Source: an uncultured Oscillospiraceae bacterium (GTDB lineage: Bacteria > Bacillota > Clostridia > Oscillospirales > Oscillospiraceae). From it: a DNA stretch of 64,000 nt. Both the position numbers and the translations under genes were made by a program. The first letter of the stretch is position 1, and the number at the start of each line of letters is the position of its first letter. Below the pieces are notes generated by a model that was given only the letters and a program-made list of their open reading frames with translations, was not told the origin of the DNA and searched no databases. The stretch covers positions 1 through 64,000 of the forward strand of contig CALWXC010000007.1 in the NCBI GenBank assembly GCA_944385415.1, given 5' to 3'. Below are positions 59,710 to 64,000 of the stretch, in pieces.

Positions 59710-60342
59710 TCAGACACCTATCGCTTGAAGGATCGCAGCAGTGATGTCTGCGATGGGCTGATTGCCCTCCACCAGCTTGAGAACGCCCAGCTTCTCATAG
59801 AAGCCCTTGAGGGGTTCGGTTTCCTGGTGGAACACGCTCAGGCGGTTGCGGACCGTCTCGGGCGCGTCATCCTTGCGGATGGAAAGGGCCTGGCCACAGT
59901 GGTCGCAGATGCCTTCGACCTTCGGAGGATTGGCGGTCACGTGGAAGCTGGCGCCGCAGGCCGTGCAGACCCGGCGGCCCGTCATCCGCTGTTCGATGAC
60001 CGCGTCCTCAATCTCGATGGACACCACACTGTCGAAGTGGATGCCCGCATCCTCCAGGGCCTGAGCCTGGGGGATGGTGCGGGGCATACCATCGAGGATA
60101 TAGCCCTTCTGGCAGTCCGGCTGGGCCACGCGCTCCTGGACGATGCCGATGATGACTTCGTCCGGGACCAGTTTGCCCTGGTCCATAAAGCTCTTGGCCT
60201 TGAGACCGACCTCAGTGCCGTTTTTAATTGCTTCGCGCAGGATGTTACCGGTGGAGATGGTGGGAATGCCCAGCTGAGCGGCAATGCGCTCGGCCTGGGT
60301 ACCCTTACCGGCGCCGGGAGCACCCAAAAGAATCAGTTTCAT
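59710..60342 (-). CDS. adk: Adenylate kinase
   Basis: The 210-residue enzyme interconverts ATP + AMP and 2 ADP. The P-loop GAPGAGKGT is at 7-15, with DGMPRTIPQA as the AMP/LID-hinge motif. The LID domain has a Cys4 zinc site, CTACG and CDHCG, typical of Firmicutes. It follows secY by 18 nt in the standard spc-operon order. Confidence 0.96.
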   Translation of the reverse strand: MKLILLGAPGAGKGTQAERIAAQLGIPTISTGNILREAIKNGTEVGLKAKSFMDQGKLVPDEVIIGIVQERVAQPDCQKGYILDGMPRTIPQAQALEDAGIHFDSVVSIEIEDAVIEQRMTGRRVCTACGASFHVTANPPKVEGICDHCGQALSIRKDDAPETVRNRLSVFHQETEPLKGFYEKLGVLKLVEGNQPIADITAAILQAIGV

Positions 60343-60360
60343 TGAGAATCCCTCTTTCGA

Positions 60361-61632
60361 TTACTCCAGGAAGCCCTTGTAGTGACGCATCATCATCTGG
60401 GCTTCCAGAGCGCTCATGGTCTCACGGGCAACGCCCACGACGATGATGACGGAAGTACCGCCGATGGACAGCATGTTGTCCACCAGGGCGCCCAGAACGA
60501 TGGGCACCAACGCGATGACAGCCAGATACAGGGCGCCGAAGAAGGTGATCTTGTTGATCACTTTGGAGATAAACTCCGCCGTGGGGCGGCCGGGCCGGAA
60601 GCCGGGGATAAAGCCGCCGTTCTTCTTCAGGTTGTTGGCGATCTCCACGGGGTTGTACTGAACCGTCGCGTAGAAGAAGCTGAACGCGATGATCAGCAGG
60701 AAATAAACCAGGCCATAGAGGAAGCTCTGGTTGCTGAACAGGTTGTCATAGAGCCAGCCGTCGGTGTTGCCGGTGAAGGCGCAGATGGTGGCGGGCAGCG
60801 AGGCGATGGACTGGGCGAAGATGATGGGCAGAACACCGCTCATGTTGACCTTGATGGGCAGATGGGTGCTCTGGCCGCCGTACATCTTGCGGCCCACCAC
60901 GCGCTTGGCGTACTGTACAGGAATGCGGCGCTCGGCGTTGGTGATGAACACCACGAAGAGGACCAGCAGCAGGACGCCGATGACAATCAGCAGGGCCAGA
61001 TACCAGGCCAGGGTACCGCCGGTGACACCGGTGATGATGTGGCTGATGCCGGCCGGCAGACGGGAAATGATGTTGGCAAAGAGGATCATGGAGATGCCGT
61101 TGCCGATACCGAATTCCGTAATCTGCTCACCGAGCCACATGACGAAGCAGGAGCCGGCGGTGAAGCTGAGGACAATGACCAGGCCGTAGATGAAGCCCGT
61201 GTGGAGCAGGAGGCCGGCATTGTTCAGCATGACGTAGTAGGCAAGGCCCATGAGGAGGCCCAGGCCCACGGTGGTGTAGCGGGTGATCCGCTGGATCTGC
61301 CGCTTGCCCTCCTCGCCGCCTTCTTTACTCAGCCGTTCCAACGCCGGGATGGCGATGGTCAGCAGCTGAATAATGATGGACGCGTTGATATAGGGCTGGA
61401 TGGACAGCGCAAAGACCGTGGCCTGGGAAAAGGCCGAACCAGACATGGCGTTGTACAGGCCCAGGATGGTGTCGGAGAGCTGGGAGTTGAAATAAGAGGC
61501 CAGGGCAGTGATGTTGACGTAGGGAACGGGAACGGCGTTGCCCAGGCGGAAAATCAGCAGGATGAAGAGTGTAAAGAGGATCTTCTTGCGGAGCTCCGGA
61601 ATTTTCCAGGCGTTGCGCAGAGTCGTAAACAC
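60361..61632 (-). CDS. secY: Preprotein translocase subunit SecY
   Basis: The 423-residue channel has ten membrane helices. FRLGNAVPVPYVN, the plug segment, SIQPYINASIIIQLLTI and GVARETMSALEAQM are conserved. GTG at 61632 is the start because AGAGGTGG lies 6 nt before it and it matches the usual VFxTLRNAWKI start; earlier in-frame codons overlap rplO. The rplO stop is 1 nt upstream. Confidence 0.95.
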   Translation of the reverse strand: MFTTLRNAWKIPELRKKILFTLFILLIFRLGNAVPVPYVNITALASYFNSQLSDTILGLYNAMSGSAFSQATVFALSIQPYINASIIIQLLTIAIPALERLSKEGGEEGKRQIQRITRYTTVGLGLLMGLAYYVMLNNAGLLLHTGFIYGLVIVLSFTAGSCFVMWLGEQITEFGIGNGISMILFANIISRLPAGISHIITGVTGGTLAWYLALLIVIGVLLLVLFVVFITNAERRIPVQYAKRVVGRKMYGGQSTHLPIKVNMSGVLPIIFAQSIASLPATICAFTGNTDGWLYDNLFSNQSFLYGLVYFLLIIAFSFFYATVQYNPVEIANNLKKNGGFIPGFRPGRPTAEFISKVINKITFFGALYLAVIALVPIVLGALVDNMLSIGGTSVIIVVGVARETMSALEAQMMMRHYKGFLE

Positions 61633-61633
61633 C

Positions 61634-62074
61634 TTATACCACCTCTGCCTTTCCACCTGCCTCTTCAATCTTCGCCTTGGCGGATTCGGAGAAGGCGGCG
61701 GCCTTGACAGTGACCTTCTTGGTCAGCTTGCCGTTGGCCAGGACCTTCAGGCCGTACTTGCACTCGTGGAGGATGCCCTTTTCGATCAGAGCAGCCGCAT
61801 CGACCACAGCGCCGTCCTCGAAAGCGTTCAGGGAACCGACATTGATAGCGGTCAGGGGTTTGGCAAAGATGTTGTTGAAGCCGCGCTTGGGAATGCGGCG
61901 GACCAGAGGCATCTGGCCGCCCTCGAAGCCAACGCGGACCTTGCCGCCGCTGCGGGCCTTCTGGCCCTTGTGGCCGCGGCCGGCGGTCTTACCGTTACCG
62001 GTACCGGTGCCGCGACCCTTGCGCTTGCCCACATGGGTGGAGCCGGCAACAGGTGCGAGTTCGTGCAGATTCAT
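61634..62074 (-). CDS. rplO: Ribosomal protein uL15
   Basis: The 146-residue protein begins [20 protein letters not shown] and contains [13 protein letters not shown] and [18 protein letters not shown]. It assembles with 23S rRNA. The frame is open 46 codons further upstream across rpmD; ATG 62074 with AAGGAGGCGCAACCT is the proper start. Confidence 0.97.
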   Translation of the reverse strand: MNLHELAPVAGSTHVGKRKGRGTGTGNGKTAGRGHKGQKARSGGKVRVGFEGGQMPLVRRIPKRGFNNIFAKPLTAINVGSLNAFEDGAVVDAAALIEKGILHECKYGLKVLANGKLTKKVTVKAAAFSESAKAKIEEAGGKAEVV

Positions 62075-62087
62075 AGGTTGCGCCTCC

Positions 62088-62270
62088 TTACTTCTCTTCG
62101 GTGACCTGCAGGAGATAACCGATCTTAGCGATCTTGCCGCGGGTCTGCTCGTTGTCGGGCTGCACGGTCTCGTGACCGATGCGGCGCAGGCCCAGGGAGT
62201 TCGCGGTTGCAATGTGCTTTTCCAGTCTGCCGTTGAGGCTCTTGACCAGCTTAATCTTCAGATTTGCCAT
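62088..62270 (-). CDS. rpmD: Ribosomal protein uL30
   Basis: The 60-residue protein [20 protein letters not shown] carries the [20 protein letters not shown] core of uL30. It lies 15 nt after rpsE and 13 nt before rplO. Confidence 0.96.
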   Translation of the reverse strand: MANLKIKLVKSLNGRLEKHIATANSLGLRRIGHETVQPDNEQTRGKIAKIGYLLQVTEEK

Positions 62271-62285
62271 TCTTCAAGCCCTCCT

Positions 62286-62807
62286 TTAGCCGACGATTTC
62301 TTCCACGCTCTTGCCGCGGACGCGAGCCACCTCAGCGGGGCCGCGCAGGGACTTCAGGCCCGCCATGGTGGCCTTGACCACGTTCTGGGGGTTGTTGGAG
62401 CGCAGGCACTTTGCACGGATGTTGGAGACACCGACAGCCTCCATGACGGCACGGACGGTGCCGCCGGCGATGATACCAGTACCGAGAGGAGCGGGCTTGA
62501 GCAGCACCTCGCCGGCGCCGAACACACCGATGACCTCGTGGGGGATGGTGGTACCGTCCAGCACGATCTTGGTCATGTTCTTCTTGGCATCGGCGATGCC
62601 CTTGAGGATAGCCTCAGAGACTTCGGAAGCCTTGCCCAGGCCGTAGCCCACGGTGCCCTTGCCGTCGCCGACGACGACCAGAGCGGCAAACTTGAAGATA
62701 CGGCCGCCCTTGACGGTCTTGGAGACACGGTTCAGGTAGACAACCTTCTCGATAAACTCGGGAGCGGAAGTCTCGCCGTTGTTGCGATCATTACGATTAT
62801 AAGCCAT
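62286..62807 (-). CDS. rpsE: Ribosomal protein uS5
   Basis: The 173-residue protein has the dsRNA-binding-like S5 domain: [36 protein letters not shown] and the C-terminal [19 protein letters not shown]. It contributes to decoding accuracy. It follows rplR by 20 nt. Confidence 0.97.
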   Translation of the reverse strand: MAYNRNDRNNGETSAPEFIEKVVYLNRVSKTVKGGRIFKFAALVVVGDGKGTVGYGLGKASEVSEAILKGIADAKKNMTKIVLDGTTIPHEVIGVFGAGEVLLKPAPLGTGIIAGGTVRAVMEAVGVSNIRAKCLRSNNPQNVVKATMAGLKSLRGPAEVARVRGKSVEEIVG

Positions 62808-62827
62808 TTTGTTTCTTCCTCCCCCCG

Positions 62828-63187
62828 TTAAAAGTTCAGTCCGCCTTCGCGGGCGCCCTCAGCCAGGGCGGCGACGCGGCCGTGGTACACATAGCCGCCG
62901 CGGTCAAACACGACGGTGTCGATGCCCTTGGCCTTGGCGCGCTCGGCGATCATCTGACCGACCTTCTTGGCGGCCTCGGCGTTGGAGCCGGTACCTTCAA
63001 AAGCTTTCTCCAGGGTGGATGCGGCAGCCAGGGTGACGCCGTTGACGTCGTCGATGATCTGCGCATAGATGTTCGCATTACTGCGGAACACATTCAGGCG
63101 GGGTCTCTCGGGTGTGCCGGAGATCTTGCCGCGCACTCTCTTATGGCGCACCAGGCGCTGTGCATTCGTGTTGGGTTTTCTTACCAT
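62828..63187 (-). CDS. rplR: Ribosomal protein uL18
   Basis: The 119-residue protein binds 5S r[23 protein letters not shown] and [20 protein letters not shown] are diagnostic. Operon order rplF-rplR-rpsE is standard. Confidence 0.97.
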   Translation of the reverse strand: MVRKPNTNAQRLVRHKRVRGKISGTPERPRLNVFRSNANIYAQIIDDVNGVTLAAASTLEKAFEGTGSNAEAAKKVGQMIAERAKAKGIDTVVFDRGGYVYHGRVAALAEGAREGGLNF

Positions 63188-63204
63188 TGTGGCACACCTC
63201 CTAA

Positions 63205-63750
63205 TTATTTCTTACCGCCGGTCTTGCCTTCCTTGCGGCGAATGACCTCGGTAGTATACTTAATGCCCTTGCCCTTGTAAGGCTCGGGGGGTCTCTTACC
63301 ACGGACCTCAGCGGCGAACTGGCCGACAACCTGCTTGTCGATGCCGCTGATGACGATCTTGTTGGGGGTGGGAGCGTCGATGGTGATGCCGTCGATCTCG
63401 TCCACAAAGACCTGATGGGAGTAGCCCAGGTTCATGACCAGCTGCTTGCCCTGCTTGGCCACACGGTAGCCGACGCCGTTGACGTCCAGCTCCTTGGAGT
63501 AGCCCTTGGTAACGCCCTCCACCATGTTGTGGATCAGGGTGCGGGTCAGGCCATGGAGGCTGCGGTGCTGCTTCTCGTCGTCGGGACGGGCCACGGTGAT
63601 GACGCCGTCAGCGACGGTAATAATCATATCGGGATGAAATGCTTTCGTCAGAGTACCCTTGGGGCCCTTGACCGTGACAACGTTGTCAGCCTGAACGGTC
63701 ACTTCCACGCCAGCCGGTACGGTGATAGGCATTTTGCCAATTCTTGACAT
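63205..63750 (-). CDS. rplF: Ribosomal protein uL6
   Basis: The 181-residue protein consists of two L6 domains. It begins [17 protein letters not shown] and ends with [20 protein letters not shown], which binds near the factor-binding site. It lies 17 nt after rpsH. Confidence 0.97.
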   Translation of the reverse strand: MSRIGKMPITVPAGVEVTVQADNVVTVKGPKGTLTKAFHPDMIITVADGVITVARPDDEKQHRSLHGLTRTLIHNMVEGVTKGYSKELDVNGVGYRVAKQGKQLVMNLGYSHQVFVDEIDGITIDAPTPNKIVISGIDKQVVGQFAAEVRGKRPPEPYKGKGIKYTTEVIRRKEGKTGGKK

Positions 63751-63767
63751 AATGTTGTTCCTCCTTC

Positions 63768-64000
63768 TTACCAGACAAATGCGAGGACTTCGCCGCCGAC
63801 GTGGTTGGCTCTCGCCTTCTTGTCGGTCATGACGCCCTTGGATGTGGAAATGATGGCGATACCCAGGCCCTTGAGGACGCGGGGCAGCTCGTCGGCGCCG
63901 GCGTAAACACGCAGGCCGGGCTTGGACACGCGGCGCAGGCCGGTGATGACCTTCTCCTTGCCGGGCAGGTACTTCAGAGCGATGCGGATAACGCCCTGGG
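63768..64000 (-). CDS. rpsH: Ribosomal protein uS8, N-terminus beyond the window edge
   Basis: Only the last 76 codons and the stop are inside the window. The readable end is [39 protein letters not shown] and GGEVLAFVW, which identifies uS8. The 5' part continues past base 64000. Confidence 0.95.
   Translation of the reverse strand, partial: QGVIRIALKYLPGKEKVITGLRRVSKPGLRVYAGADELPRVLKGLGIAIISTSKGVMTDKKARANHVGGEVLAFVW

Overview
The window looks like a chromosomal segment of a GC-rich, endospore-forming Clostridia, most likely a gut bacterium of the Oscillospiraceae/Oscillospirales. The evidence is the complete Firmicutes-type spc/alpha ribosomal gene order at the right end, SpoVAC, SpmA/SpmB and AbrB-type sporulation genes, the partial Rnf/flavin electron-transfer genes, and the anaerobic purine genes ssnA and ygfK. 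About 62 protein genes (one cut by the right edge) and one tRNA-Arg(ACG) are supported.

Layout, left to right. 0-5 kb: a small phage-terminase-like gene, a HAD phosphatase and two AI-2E-family membrane proteins facing away from each other. 5-17.6 kb: AbrB regulator, spmAB, a lipoprotein, argS, a DUF2148 protein, ddl with a DUF1934 gene, a diguanylate cyclase behind an attenuator-like leader, an aldose-epimerase-like protein, a DUF2500 protein and a truncated RepA_N replication gene followed by iteron-like repeats. 18.4-26.4 kb (minus strand): a redox module made of a four-motif ferredoxin, a NusG-II domain protein, a Gx transporter, a two-domain FMN-binding lipoprotein, ApbE, then RnfC, RnfD, RnfG and a membrane protein. 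26.6-33.9 kb: a small lipoprotein, a phosphatase-GNAT fusion, a PyrF-like protein, a 54-aa protein, an M20 amidohydrolase, tRNA-Arg and gdhA. 34.3-48.5 kb: ssnA and ygfK, a MATE exporter, a two-component system, an SLH-anchored 5'-nucleotidase, a dicarboxylate/amino-acid symporter and an AT-rich small membrane gene. 49-54.7 kb (minus strand): a fructose PTS operon fruR-fruK-fruA-HPr-ptsI. 54.9-64 kb (minus strand): spoVAC and the ribosomal cluster rpsH to rplQ with secY, adk, map, infA and rpoA.

The most unusual content is between the genes. Almost every long intergenic space is a mosaic of hairpin cassettes. Seven full copies of an exactly 161-nt element occur. Their terminal stem and a central stem are kept by compensatory base changes, and the substitutions give G.U pairs on one strand only, which suggests that a transcript is selected for its fold. 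The element sits in the loop of a shorter CGATTTTTT hairpin that also occurs without it. Next to it lie arrays of 25-28 bp hairpins whose 7-bp stems vary but keep base pairing around a constant UGCG tetraloop, again on that same strand. A third hairpin type has a constant 10-nt loop (GCATCCYTGA) and covarying stems. I do not recognise these elements and consider them the best candidate for something undescribed.

How the genes may work together (inference): the ferredoxin, RnfC, RnfD, RnfG and flavin lipoprotein could pass electrons across the membrane through covalently bound FMN attached by ApbE. The surface nucleotidase, SsnA and YgfK suggest nucleotide and purine scavenging. The fructose PTS operon has its own DeoR-type regulator and promoter-overlapping repeats.
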